The translations under genes were made by a program, and so were the position numbers. 31,600 bases of DNA, from the NCBI GenBank assembly GCA_014084085.1, contig NPFB01000068.1, positions 1 through 31,600 on the forward strand, written 5' to 3'. This document shows positions 1-9,281 of the stretch, in pieces. The stretch's first letter is position 1. Each line of letters opens with the position of its first letter. The notes under the pieces were generated by a model that saw nothing but the letters and a program-made list of their open reading frames with translations, was not told the origin of the DNA and ran no database searches. The stretch comes from Hondaea fermentalgiana. Lineage: Eukaryota > Sar > Bigyra > Thraustochytrida > Thraustochytriidae.

Positions 1-2
1 CG

Positions 3-1241
3 GCGGCCCCGGCGGCGGTGGCGTCTGTGGAGGCCGGCGAGGACGGGCTCCACGTGCGGTTCGCGGACGGCGCGGAGCACAGGTTCGACGCGTGCTGGCT
101 GCGCGACAACTGCAAGTGCGAGCGGTGCATGAGCCAGTCGGGCCAGAAGCACGACCGCACCATCCTCCCCGGCAGCCGCGCGCTCGACATGCTCAACTGC
201 GAGGTGCTCGACGACGGCGAGACCGTGACGATCGCCTGGCGCGACCACCACGGCGAGGAAGTCGAGTACGAGGCCAGCTGGCTCCGCAGATTCGCCTACT
301 CGCACGGTGCCATCGAGGACGAACAGGCCTCGCGAGCGGCGAGCTTTTACCACGCGGAACGCACCTCGAGCAAAACCTTCCTTCCCGAGGTCAACTTCGC
401 CGATGTGATGGCGTCCGACGCCGGGGTCTGGGACTGGGTATCGCGCCTCGAGAAAGACGGCTTCTGCATGATCCGAGAGACCCCTGTCGAGGAAGGTACC
501 GTGAAGAAGGTGGCCAACCTTGTGGGAAGCTGCTCGCACGCAATTTACGGCGAGACCTTTGACGTCAAGGCTACGCCCAAGCCCATCAACATTGCGTACT
601 CAGACAAGGCGTTGGAGCCGCACATGGATCTCGCCTATTACGAGTCCCCGCCGGGCGTGCAGTTCCTCCACTGCCTGCGTTTCGACGAAGGCGTCAAGGG
701 TGGCGACAGCACGCTCATCGACGCGCATGCCGTCGCGGAAGAGTTCAAACTTCGTCACCCCGAGCACTTTCACATTCTCAGCACGGTTCCCGCTACCTTT
801 CAAAAAGACCACGTTGATCGCGAGTTCCCCGTGCGCATGTTTTACCAGCGCCCGCACATCCACACCAACTACCTGGGCGAGGTGACGGCCTGCTTTTGGG
901 CGCCCCCCTTTGAGGGCCCGCTTCGCGTGCGCGAGGACTTTGTTGAGCCCTACTACCGCGCGTACCACGCTTTCCGGACGCTGCTCATGTCCAAGGAAAT
1001 GTGGGACAAGTACGGCTTCCTCTTTCGCCTGCGCCCGGGAGATCTCATTACCTTTAATAACCGACGCATGCTCCATGGACGCAACGCCTTCACCTCCGAG
1101 ACCGGGGCGCGCCACCTGCAGGGCTGCTACCTGGATGCGGACACCTTTCTTAACAAGTTCCGGGTCATGTCCACGACCATGTCGCAGGACGTTGACATTC
1201 TGGGCTGCGATGAGCGCTTTGGAACTTCCTCGCACCGCTAA
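3..1241 (+). CDS. Gamma-butyrobetaine dioxygenase-like protein (5' partial)
   Basis: Likely an Fe(II)/2-oxoglutarate-dependent hydroxylase of the gamma-butyrobetaine/trimethyllysine dioxygenase family, which acts in carnitine synthesis. The frame is open to the left window edge and has no ATG there, so the true start lies outside; codons are readable from base 3. Numbering from the GTG at 18, an N-terminal zinc-type domain shows WLRDNCKCERC (C32, C34, C37, with H77 or H78 a possible fourth ligand). A TauD-like double-stranded beta-helix follows: H202-x-D204 in EPHMDLAYY and distal H353 in LHGRNAF form the iron triad, and R365 in ARHLQGCYLD suits 2-oxoglutarate binding. The PPGVQFLHCL and GGDSTLID segments favour butyrobetaine over trimethyllysine hydroxylase, but the two are close relatives. 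No intron is seen. It ends with TAA at 1239-1241. Confidence 0.85.
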   Translation, partial: AAPAAVASVEAGEDGLHVRFADGAEHRFDACWLRDNCKCERCMSQSGQKHDRTILPGSRALDMLNCEVLDDGETVTIAWRDHHGEEVEYEASWLRRFAYSHGAIEDEQASRAASFYHAERTSSKTFLPEVNFADVMASDAGVWDWVSRLEKDGFCMIRETPVEEGTVKKVANLVGSCSHAIYGETFDVKATPKPINIAYSDKALEPHMDLAYYESPPGVQFLHCLRFDEGVKGGDSTLIDAHAVAEEFKLRHPEHFHILSTVPATFQKDHVDREFPVRMFYQRPHIHTNYLGEVTACFWAPPFEGPLRVREDFVEPYYRAYHAFRTLLMSKEMWDKYGFLFRLRPGDLITFNNRRMLHGRNAFTSETGARHLQGCYLDADTFLNKFRVMSTTMSQDVDILGCDERFGTSSHR

Positions 1242-1824
1242 GAGGTACAGCGGACGGCTGCGTTAGCGCGCCCTTTGGACCTCTTGCAGCCAGCTTCGCT
1301 CGCGCCTTGGGCCCTTTCCGCCCTGCGCATCTATAGCAGACGGCGTTGTGTGTAGATTGTACTCTGCCATTGTCGTGTATTGCACAATTATCAAATGGCT
1401 GGCAAGGCATTGCACCTCGACGCCTCCACCTTTGCAGAGTTTGACAGATTCATCCGTATAGGCCCTTGGGTTGATTTATTCTTACTTTCTTTTTACAAGT
1501 CTGCTTCTTCTCTGCACTTGCTTAAAAAATGCTCATGGAGAAGCTACAAACAACGCTAAACCCTGGAAAAGGCAGCCAAAGTTACATGAGTTTCCGTACG
1601 ACAAAAACAGCCGGAAAAGACTTTGACTCAAGCACGCATCTGCGAATGTCTAGGCCTGCCGTTCGATGTTGAGAAAGAGGCATCTGGGACTCTTTATGTC
1701 ATAATTGACTTCCCTGCACTGATACAGATGATTTGAATTATATAGGTCTTTGGAAATTGGCTAGCGATTCAACACGACACTGGCAGGCCCAGCCTATGTC
1801 TCCCGATCAAGTGCTAAAAAAGCT
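1242..1824. other. Intergenic spacer, no gene seen
   Basis: This stretch separates the convergent ends of the dioxygenase gene and the SAM-domain gene. It is less GC-rich than the coding sequence. I find no open frame with protein-like composition, no tRNA-like fold and no notable repeat. It presumably holds the two 3' untranslated regions. Confidence 0.6.
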
Positions 1825-2558
1825 TTACGCAAAAGGATTCTTCCATTGCGTGGTCTCGGTTGTATCTCCGCTGCCAAAATCAAAGCTAGCCAACAACGAT
1901 TTCTTGCCCGATCCTGATTTTGACGTGCCCTCTGACGCCCGTACATCGCTAATCTGTGGACGTCCGTGCTGTGCACGCCAGGCCATGACGGCTCGCTGGA
2001 AATCTGCTCGAGCCCCAGCCTCATCAAATTCAGCATCAGCTTGGCCCCCATCACCTGAAACTTGGTTCTGCGACACCGGTTGTAGCGCGCTCCAATGTTT
2101 GAGAGGATTTTTTCCTTTCTTTTGCGAGTCAAGCTTCTCTTTGTGCTCTTGACTTTGTATGAGCTCACGCACAAGACGTGCGACGGTCTTTCTGTGTGCG
2201 AGCGCTCGCACACCAATCTCATCGAGTCTGCGAGGACCAAGCTGTATCTCGTTGCGTTGCAATTGCAGCATTTTCGGGTAAGTCTCATTATCTTTCAATG
2301 GCATGCTATTCCAGCGAGCCCAACGAAGCAACTTACCTCGAGAAGAGCAGGCCCATCAATATCATGTTCATCGAAATTGAGCTTCAGACTTGCTAAGTTG
2401 ACACGGTCGAGCCACAGGAGCACATCCGTCACGCTCCAGAGCTCCACGGGCACACAATCGAGGCGACTGTCGTCAAGTTTGCCTCTCTTGTGCTTTGCTT
2501 GCTGTCTTCGCTTCCAACCTTGTGCGAGTTCGGCGGTTTTGCGTTGCTGGTGCGGCAT
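1825..2558 (-). CDS. Small SAM-domain protein, two exons
   Basis: Model: exon 1 is 2558-2337 and exon 2 is 2241-1825, giving 212 residues. Exon 1 carries WSVTDVLLWLDRVNL and ends in DIDGPALLE. Exon 2 starts LGPRRLDEIGV and continues ALAHRKTVARLV. Joined, these rebuild a complete SAM fold (W..DV..WL, F....IDG..LL.L....L.EIG, GHR-like) at about residues 35-105, which is the main support for the splice. SAM domains mediate protein-protein, sometimes RNA, binding. The rest is hydrophilic, with a KEKLDSQKKGK stretch, a segment resembling a short helix (FQRAVMAWRAQHGR) and a Ser/Gly-rich tail. The start is uncertain. The frame stays open upstream to ATGs at 2789 and 2795, and a weak 51-base intron (2641-2591) could link them. 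I chose 2558 because the sequence just upstream is repeat-derived and would encode an odd hydrophobic run. No further function can be assigned. Confidence 0.7.
2242..2336 (-). other. Spliceosomal intron in SAM-domain gene
   Basis: A 95-base phase-0 intron. The donor is GAG|gtaagt (first intron base 2336) and the acceptor is gatacag|C (last intron base 2242). Other nearby AG dinucleotides give stops or a broken SAM fold. This one restores the consensus ALLE-LGPRRLDEIGV. Confidence 0.75.
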
Positions 2559-3098
2559 GAGAGTTAGTCGAGAGAAGGATGAATTGATTTCTTGCGAGCA
2601 GACCAGCACGGGTAAGTAAACAAGTAAGTAAGCAAGTAAACGTACGTGTTCATCGGCGTCAAAGGAGATTGGGAATCGTCGTGGCTCTTGTTTGATTTTC
2701 CTTCGCATTTTCATTCGTTCCATTCTCTCACATGGTGGCGGGGGGCCGTCGACCACGACGATTGCGAGAAGCGGGTCGGCCGACTCCATCGCCATGCTCT
2801 CGTCACCCTTGTGCGTTGATCGCTCGATCAATGCAGACAGAAGAGGAGCGCTGTCACGTTGTCAGGATCAAGGCAGCGAAGGGTCTTTGGTGAAGAGCGC
2901 GTGCGACGCTTGATTGCAACAACAAACGTGTTACAACGACGCACGCTCAAAATGGCCGTTCTAGCTTAATTCCATCAGCGCCACTGTACAAGAGTCCACC
3001 TTGCTTGCTTCGAATGCCCTCCTGCTCTCTCTGTTCTATCTGTTAGGCTTTGCGAACTGTACTCGGCGAAAAAATTGTCAATCCACCTAGAATAGGCC

Positions 3099-3118
3099 AA
3101 ATAATAATAATAATAATA
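3099..3118. repeat. (AAT)n microsatellite
   Basis: About six tandem AAT/ATA units followed by AACAAC. It lies in the shared upstream region of the SAM gene and SRP68. Confidence 0.8.
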
Positions 3119-3232
3119 ACAACAAGCAGCTAAAGCAGACGGTGTGCGCACGTACATGCAAATTTGCTAGAATCTTATCACATTCTCTGGCAAGTGCAGG
3201 CAAATAAACGCCGAGCCTCCCTTAAGCAAGCA

Positions 3233-3259
3233 TTCGTTCGTTCGTTCGTTCGTTCGTTC
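3233..3259. repeat. (TTCG)n tetranucleotide repeat
   Basis: About seven tandem TTCG units upstream of SRP68. The same tetramer recurs as a tract near 22572-22600, so it is a favoured simple repeat in this genome. Confidence 0.85.
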
Positions 3260-3666
3260 ATCTTTTCTTCAGCGCGGAGAACCTCTTCACCTCATCATCA
3301 TCATTGCACAGGCTCTAAACCCCTAAATCGCCCACCGCATCGAGCCTCGACCTGCCAAAGTGCCAGCCAGAGCAAGCCCCTCATCTCACCTCACTGCAGC
3401 CAACCCGGTCCAAGTCCGAGCCGAGCTTGCATCAACGGCTCCTTGGACAACCCATTTCTCCCGCCGATGCCGACGTGGTTAGGTTCGCGGTTAGGTTTGC
3501 CGATGGATGGGCGAAGAACAGAAGGAGAGAAGGGAAGAAAGAGGGCGAGGAGGGACGAGCGCAGAGCTCCATCCCGATCCAGACTGGCGCGAAGGGCGCG
3601 GTCGAGCGCGCGCAGAAGGCCGGGAGCAGCGCGCGCAGGCGAGGGAGGAGAGACAGCAAGGCGAGG

Positions 3667-5571
3667 ATGGGCGCAGAGAAGGACGGCCCGACAGAGCCCG
3701 CGGCAGAGGCGGCTGCGGCGGCGGGGCCGCAGGAAAAGCTGTCCTTGAACATCCTGGAGGCCGTCAAGACGAGCCAGCAGCAGAACGGGCTGCGCCACCG
3801 CGACTACCAGCGGTACAGGCAGTACTGCACGAGGAGACTGCGGCGGCTGCGCAAAAACAAACGCGTGGACTTCAAACTCGCAGGCAAGAACCCGCGCGAG
3901 GCCTTCCAGGGCCGCGAGCTCACGGCAGAAGACTGCACCGATGAGCGCTTCTTGCAGCTGGCGCTGGTGAACGCAGAGCGTGCATGGGGGTACGCCATGC
4001 AGCTCAAGGACGAGAACCAGCGCGACGGCGAAGAACCTCGCAAAAGATTGCACCTTGTCCGACGACTGGCCAAAGCCACGCGCTGGAGCGCCAAGCTGAG
4101 GGAACTCTGCCATGAGGTCGCGGACGACCGCACCACTCTGGAGGCCGAGGCCTATGCCGCATGGATGCAGGGAAACCTTTTGCTCGAAAAGGAATGGTGG
4201 AAAGACGCCTATCTCGAGTTTGAAAAGGCGCGCAACGTATACGAGCAGCTGTCTTCGATCGTCGAGCCCGAGCTGCGGGAGCTCATGCAAGAGCGCATCG
4301 AAGACATTGAGCCGGCCTTGCGCTACTGCAAGTACAACCTTTCGCGCGAGGAGGGCCCTGGCAAGAGCCAGGACGCTTTGAAACAGCTACAGATTGAAGC
4401 CGAAGGCAGCGACCTCTTGCAGGCAAAAATCAAAAAGGTTATCGAGGAAAACCGCAAGATTCAAGCTGAGCAGGCATCGACCGTGTCCTGGCGCGGACAC
4501 CAGGTGCCCGTACGCAGTCCAGCGCTCCGCGTGAAACTTTTGGAAATTCGTGACCAGCTCTCCGCCTTGGAAGAGGCCAAGAACGCTGCTGGTGGCGATG
4601 GAGGCGACGGCGATGATCTCGAGGCTGCCTTCCTCGAGACCCTCTCGGTTTGCGATGACACGCTTCGCCTTGCACGTGAGGAAAAGTCCAAGCCGTCAAA
4701 GGCGTCGAGCTCCTCAACAGCGAACCCCGAAAAGATTGCCGAGGAGTACGACTATATTCGCGCATACATCAAAACGCAAAAGCTGCTCATCTCTATCGAC
4801 CGCAACATGTTGTACGCGAGCAAGATGTTGCGCGAAATGGACGGCCAAAAGACGACCGTCAAACCGCAAGATCTTGTCCACATCTACGATCAGTCCCTTC
4901 AGAGCGTGCACGATATTCTTGACTTGCTCGGCCCCGATGCTGAACAGCATAGCGCCGAGGAAGACGTAGTCTCGGCTCCCGAAATGCGGGTTCAGGAGGG
5001 CATTTGCACGGCCTTCCGCACGCTGCTCATCGGGCGCACGTACCAGGCGCAGGCCAAGTGGGCTCAGGCCGTCGCCCTCTTTGAGCACAACTTTACGCGC
5101 ATTACGGAGACTCGCGCCATGGATGGCGTCACCACATCTCAGCTGAAGCAGCTTGATGATGTTGAGCGAAAAACTCGCGCGGCTAAGTGTTTGGCTCTGG
5201 CCCATGCTTTTCGTGCGCGTCTGGGGGGCTCCACTGCGTCGCAAGCCGTGCCCCAACTGTCTGGATCCGCAACGGACGACGCCCCTGTGTTGTGCGAGCT
5301 TCCGCCCTCGATCGATGCTGTGCCGGCGCACCCGATTCTCTTTGACCTCGCTTCCAGCGAGCTTAGAATTGGCAAGTTGCCCAAGGGCTCCAAGGCGGCC
5401 AAGTCGACGTCAGCGTCAGCATCGGCAAATGTTTCTTCTTCAAAGGACCTGGCCTCTGTTTCGACCCAGGATTCGACCCAGGATGGCGAGGCGGGCGGAG
5501 AGGACGGAGAAGAGGGTTCTGGCTGGCTGTCCAGCGCGCGGAACTGGTTCGGACGCTCAGGAGGACGCTAA
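3667..5571 (+). CDS. SRP68: Signal recognition particle subunit SRP68
   Basis: Component of the eukaryotic signal recognition particle. In the known family SRP68 binds 7SL RNA through its N-terminal helical domain and SRP72 through its C-terminal part, supporting translation arrest and ER targeting. The product is 634 residues (human is about 627). After an acidic/Ala-rich N-terminus the diagnostic segment ILEAVKTSQQQNGLRHRDYQ continues into YRQYCTRRLRRLRKNK, which is the basic RNA-binding helix pair. A middle helical TPR-like region includes AYAAWMQGNLLLEKEWWKDA and the matching LEFEKARNVYEQL. The C-terminus is Ser/Gly/Glu-rich and ends in WLSSARNWFGR. I chose the ATG at 3667 (context GAGGATGG) because the upstream in-frame sequence from 3427 is low complexity. 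No intron is seen. It is convergent with the transporter gene downstream. Confidence 0.93.
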   Translation: MGAEKDGPTEPAAEAAAAAGPQEKLSLNILEAVKTSQQQNGLRHRDYQRYRQYCTRRLRRLRKNKRVDFKLAGKNPREAFQGRELTAEDCTDERFLQLALVNAERAWGYAMQLKDENQRDGEEPRKRLHLVRRLAKATRWSAKLRELCHEVADDRTTLEAEAYAAWMQGNLLLEKEWWKDAYLEFEKARNVYEQLSSIVEPELRELMQERIEDIEPALRYCKYNLSREEGPGKSQDALKQLQIEAEGSDLLQAKIKKVIEENRKIQAEQASTVSWRGHQVPVRSPALRVKLLEIRDQLSALEEAKNAAGGDGGDGDDLEAAFLETLSVCDDTLRLAREEKSKPSKASSSSTANPEKIAEEYDYIRAYIKTQKLLISIDRNMLYASKMLREMDGQKTTVKPQDLVHIYDQSLQSVHDILDLLGPDAEQHSAEEDVVSAPEMRVQEGICTAFRTLLIGRTYQAQAKWAQAVALFEHNFTRITETRAMDGVTTSQLKQLDDVERKTRAAKCLALAHAFRARLGGSTASQAVPQLSGSATDDAPVLCELPPSIDAVPAHPILFDLASSELRIGKLPKGSKAAKSTSASASANVSSSKDLASVSTQDSTQDGEAGGEDGEEGSGWLSSARNWFGRSGGR

Positions 5572-5834
5572 TGAAAGAGAAAAGAAAGCTACTATTTCTG
5601 TCTGCATGCTAGCGACGAACAATGGATGAATTTCGCCTTGTCTTGTCTTGTCTTGTCTTGTCTTGTCTATAGTCATCTATCCCACGCGATGAATGGACCG
5701 AAAAAAAAAAGAATAGAAAATCAAACGTTGCCAAATAATGCAGAGAAAAAAAATGAGATTATGGTTTCCCTTGCAGCGTACTTGCGACGACAGTTTGCAC
5801 GATGAAGATTGGTCTCGTGTCAAAAGTCTAAAGC
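5572..5834. other. Short convergent 3' spacer
   Basis: It holds the 3' ends of SRP68 and the transporter gene, A-rich runs at about 5700-5755 and a pentamer repeat (listed separately). No gene is seen. Confidence 0.6.
5637..5667. repeat. (TTGTC)n pentanucleotide repeat
   Basis: About six perfect tandem copies, 66 bases after the SRP68 stop. It probably lies in the 3' untranslated region. Confidence 0.9.
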
Positions 5835-7517
5835 CTAATTGTCGGCTTGGTTGAGACCCATCTTATTCAACATGTCTTGATCGTCAGGGAGCATAAGACG
5901 CGGTCCAAGCAAGGCCTCAAAGATACCATGCGCTAAATAGAAAGCCGCGATGATCGAAAGCGCAGAAAGAAAGTGAGAGGATTGACACTCGAAGTCACCG
6001 TCCGAGCAGTTCCCCTTCATCATGCTAAAGGCAAGAGAGATACCCATGACAACGATGGAGTCAACGATGGAAATAAAGGGCCCGACAAATCCGAAGATCT
6101 TCTCGCCTTTCTCCACCGATGTCACCATGCCCTGCAAAAGGGTCTCAAATCCAATCTTGGGCGCCGTAGAAAGCAAAAAGAAGAGCGTCACGGAGAGAAA
6201 GACAAGAACGCGAGAAATCCAGGCAGTTTTGCCGTGAATGTCATTTGGTGCGCTTCGCTCGAGCCCGTACGCAACAACGAGAAGCCACACCGATGCACTG
6301 GCCAGCAGCACGGAGGCGAAAAGAGGACGAAAGCCCTTTTTCTTGGTCGGAACTGCCCAGCACGAGTGCATGAAGAAGCCGGCTACAACTGCGCCCACCT
6401 TGCCCACGGCCACAATGAGCGCCGTGAACAGATTGGTTCGCGTCGCGTCGCCATCTCCAAAGTAATGCGAGGTAAAGGCGTACTCTGTGACAATGACGGC
6501 CACCATTGCATCTTCTACAGCAACTTCGAGTCCGAGGAAAAGAAGCCGCCACCGAATTGGACGTGTGCTCCACGTCATGACGGCACCCTCCCACAAGGAC
6601 TTGAGAATGCCCGAGTCTTCCTCCGCTGTCTCTTGGGCATTGGCTGGCGCTGAGTTTGCACCCTCGTTCAACTCAGTCTCATCACCAGGCGCAACTTGAT
6701 AGTCACCCTCGGCGTCAGGGGCACCCCCGAGCCCATAAATGTAGCAATAGAGCGAGATCAGAGAAGTGACAAGAAAGACGCCCGCAAAGGTGCAAACGAG
6801 GACGCCCGACTTCAGTGCATCCTCGTCCTCCTTAGAACGTCCCTGGTCCACTGCCAGCTCGCCAATGTACCAGGCCAGGAGCGCGACGCTGGGCGTGAAG
6901 ACCAGGAAGCTGGTGTCGAAGCAGATATGGAAAACGGAGTTGAGCTTATTTCGCATGGCATCCGTCACAGTAAGTCCCTTTTGAGCGCCCAGAATGTCGG
7001 TGCCGCCCATGTCGACGTCGACAACATTGGCAAGGGCGACCTGGATACCGTCGATGAAGCACAGCACGACGACGAGCACAAAGAGGGTTGTCGGCGAATC
7101 CACGACGCGAAAGGGCGCGGCAAAGAACAGCCACAGCAGCGGCAGTAGCACAACGTAGATGGCGCCGCGACCGAATGTCGTGGCCGTGAGGATCTTTTCG
7201 AGCTTCATGCGTCCCGCAAGCACGCCGGCAAAGGGGCTCACCACAAGGAGCGCGACATTGAAGGCCACCCTGACGGCCCCCAGTACGTTCTCATTGCCCA
7301 CCAGCGCTAGCATGAGCGGCGAGAGGCCGACCCACCAGAGCGACACGCGCAGGCCATACGCGCTCTGCCCCACGAGGTAGCTCCTGAACACGGGCCCGAG
7401 CGTGGCGCTCTGCGGGCCGTCGCCGGTGCCAGCGCCCGCTTCATCGTCTGCGACGCCGCCGGCGCCCGCCTCCTCGCGGGCCAGCAGCGGCTCGCGGGCG
7501 TCCTCGTTCTCGTCCAT
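5835..7517 (-). CDS. Major-facilitator-like 12-TM transporter
   Basis: A 560-residue multi-pass membrane protein. About twelve hydrophobic helices can be counted, six on each side of a long hydrophilic acidic loop (QVAPGDETELNEGANSAPAN and following). That is the 6+6 plan of the major facilitator superfamily. The first half contains SPFAGVLAGRMKLEKIL, which resembles MFS motif A between TM2 and TM3. Later helices include IQVALANVVDVD, SVFHICFDTSFLVFTP and KVGAVVAGFFMHSCW. The N-terminus is a short acidic cytosolic tail with REPLLAREE, the sort of Leu-Leu sequence often found in endomembrane sorting. Substrate and membrane are unknown. I chose the ATG at 7517; the frame stays open to 7946, but that extension is GC-rich and not protein-like, though it contains an in-frame ATG within a palindromic repeat. 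No intron is seen. Confidence 0.75.
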   Translation of the reverse strand: MDENEDAREPLLAREEAGAGGVADDEAGAGTGDGPQSATLGPVFRSYLVGQSAYGLRVSLWWVGLSPLMLALVGNENVLGAVRVAFNVALLVVSPFAGVLAGRMKLEKILTATTFGRGAIYVVLLPLLWLFFAAPFRVVDSPTTLFVLVVVLCFIDGIQVALANVVDVDMGGTDILGAQKGLTVTDAMRNKLNSVFHICFDTSFLVFTPSVALLAWYIGELAVDQGRSKEDEDALKSGVLVCTFAGVFLVTSLISLYCYIYGLGGAPDAEGDYQVAPGDETELNEGANSAPANAQETAEEDSGILKSLWEGAVMTWSTRPIRWRLLFLGLEVAVEDAMVAVIVTEYAFTSHYFGDGDATRTNLFTALIVAVGKVGAVVAGFFMHSCWAVPTKKKGFRPLFASVLLASASVWLLVVAYGLERSAPNDIHGKTAWISRVLVFLSVTLFFLLSTAPKIGFETLLQGMVTSVEKGEKIFGFVGPFISIVDSIVVMGISLAFSMMKGNCSDGDFECQSSHFLSALSIIAAFYLAHGIFEALLGPRLMLPDDQDMLNKMGLNQADN

Positions 7518-9281
7518 CGCGTCTCGGCCTGCCCCCCCGCGCGCTGCGACTCTGCCTCGCCCGCGCGCGCGCTGCGCAGAAAGACGCAGAGAAGCCGCTC
7601 TGCGCGCCCATCTCCATGGCAGCAGCAGATCTTGTTGAGGGAGAAAGGAGCGATCTCTTCTCCCGCCATGGTACCACGGTACCATGGCGCCATGGTACCA
7701 ACTTTGGGCCCGTAGAAGCGAGGGCGCTGCCGGTGATGTGCGGGCGCTCCACTCCAAGAAACCGGCGGCGCACGCAGCCGCGGCAGCCGCGACGGGCCAG
7801 ACACACGGCCACGGTAAGATCGAAGCAGCGTGCCTGGCTCGTGCCGGAGAAGGTCCTCGAAAAGCTAGCCGATTGAAGTCATGTGTCGAATGAGCAGGCA
7901 AGAAGGCGGCCCAGAACAGAACAGCGGCCAGGAGACAGCTACCCAAGCACAGCGTTCGCGTCGTTCACGCTTTAGCAGCGGACTCGAGAAGCAAACGCAT
8001 GCTACTACACTGCTGCTCGTCTACTCCACTCCAACGACGCGTATACGAGGGAAATGCCATCCTGTCAATGCACCGGTCTTCGCGGTCCGGGCCTTCCGAG
8101 CCTTGCTTGCAAAAGTTCCACATTGGGGCGAGCGTTACCGCAACCGGTTGCGGACGTTCACTAGCTCCATGGGTGCATTGGAAGAAGGTCTGCTCATGGT
8201 GGTGTTGCAAGCAGTCGACTTGACGTGAGTCGCAACTCGCCCTTGGGTGACACGTTGACTTGCTGTATGTATTTCGAGGCGAGACGAGGCGAATACTGGA
8301 GAGCTGGGTGCAAAATGTGGAAACCGCTCTGCAGCAACTGCGTGCGCAGCTGCAGTTTGCGACTTTGGCTGCCTGGCTCAATGATATTGGCTGGCTTGCT
8401 GCCCGCCCGGCGAAAGGTTCCCGGAAACGAAACGGACACATTTTTTTTTCCGTCCTTGCGCACAGAGAGCTCTCGCGCGCCCCAGTGGAAGAGGCCTTCG
8501 CGGAGACGTCAGCAGGGAATCTGCCCCTAGGCCCCTCTCCTACTCGCACCCAGGCAGCTCTTTGAGTCGCCAGAGTTCCTGCAGTTTTTACAGGTCGTGA
8601 AATGATCCGACATGAGCTCTCGTTATCCTGTTGCCATTCTGGGCAATGAGACGGACACCCAATCCATTAGCGAGCCATGCGTCTTTGTTCAACTAGCTAA
8701 GCCACGCGGCGACGAGCCTTGTGCCTCTTTTCGTCCGGGACGCGATGGCCACCAAAAAGGCTCGAAAAGCTGACCACCATTGCGAAAACCGCCACATGGG
8801 GTTCGTTGACGAGCCCTAATCCCTAGCTTTTCATCGCTGATTCGCGATCAGTCGCGAAAGCATCGACGGATTGTCTTGGAAGCCAGACGCTTTATAGCCT
8901 GAGCCCGCTAGGGCCACAACGGCTAGAATTGGAAGTAACCTATACGTAGTTGAAGTGACCTTTGCTCATTGCTAGCTCAGTGCCCGAACCCTTTTGAAGC
9001 ATGTAGATTGGAAGCACAGGCAAACGTAGAGTTTTACGCTAGTACGAAAGAGCTCATACCCGCTAATAGAACTTCATTAGAAAATTAGAGCCTCGAACAT
9101 CGGCGAAAGCGTCGTCTTTCTCAATCTCAGTTGCATCGGTTTTAGTATTTGGCAGTGCCGAGATCACCACCATCAGCGACAAAGCCCTAATTCGAACTTC
9201 AACGTTATTCTTCCTCGCTGCCGAGACTCAACGCGAGCTCGACTTTCGTAAAGACGAAACGAGCTCACCTTGTGCGGAGTC
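7518..9281. other. Divergent spacer, no confident gene
   Basis: This separates the diverging transporter and first Frizzled-like gene. The left 180 bases are the transporter leader with a palindromic repeat (listed separately). At 7881-8224 and 8289-8565 (+) two frames could be joined by a GTGAGT..AG intron (8225-8288) to give an amphipathic protein of about 200 residues (ALEEGLLMVVLQAVDL then RILESWVQNVETALQQL). The acceptor is weak and no domain is recognisable, so I do not call it a gene. From 8570 to 9281 I see only non-coding sequence, presumably the promoter and leader of the receptor gene. Confidence 0.5.
7667..7698. repeat. CCATGGTACC inverted/direct repeat cluster
   Basis: Three copies of the 10-mer CCATGGTACC in alternating orientation. 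The first two are inverted with a 2-base spacer and the third follows after CG. On the minus strand they lie about 150-180 bases before the chosen transporter start, so they fall in its leader or promoter. Each copy contains an ACCATGG-type start context. Confidence 0.85.

Larger units (their letters stand above)
2559..3666. other. Divergent spacer: 5' flanks of the SAM gene and SRP68
   Basis: The region lies between two diverging genes and should hold both promoters and leaders. It contains simple repeats: (AAGT/CAAGTAAG)-like tracts near 2612-2640, an (AAT)n tract at 3099-3118 and a (TTCG)n tract at 3233-3259. A frame continuous with SRP68 is open from 3427, but its sequence is low-complexity Arg/Gly/Glu and unlike any SRP68 N-terminus, so I treat it as leader. 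No TATA box stands out. Confidence 0.55.

Noticed and set aside
3427..3666. N-terminal extension of SRP68 by 80 residues
   Set aside because: It is in frame, but low-complexity and Arg/Gly-rich. The ATG at 3667 gives a length close to known SRP68.
3391..4290. Long minus-strand open frame opposite SRP68
   Set aside because: It mirrors the clearly recognised SRP68 coding sequence and has no recognisable domain, so it is a shadow of GC-rich coding DNA.
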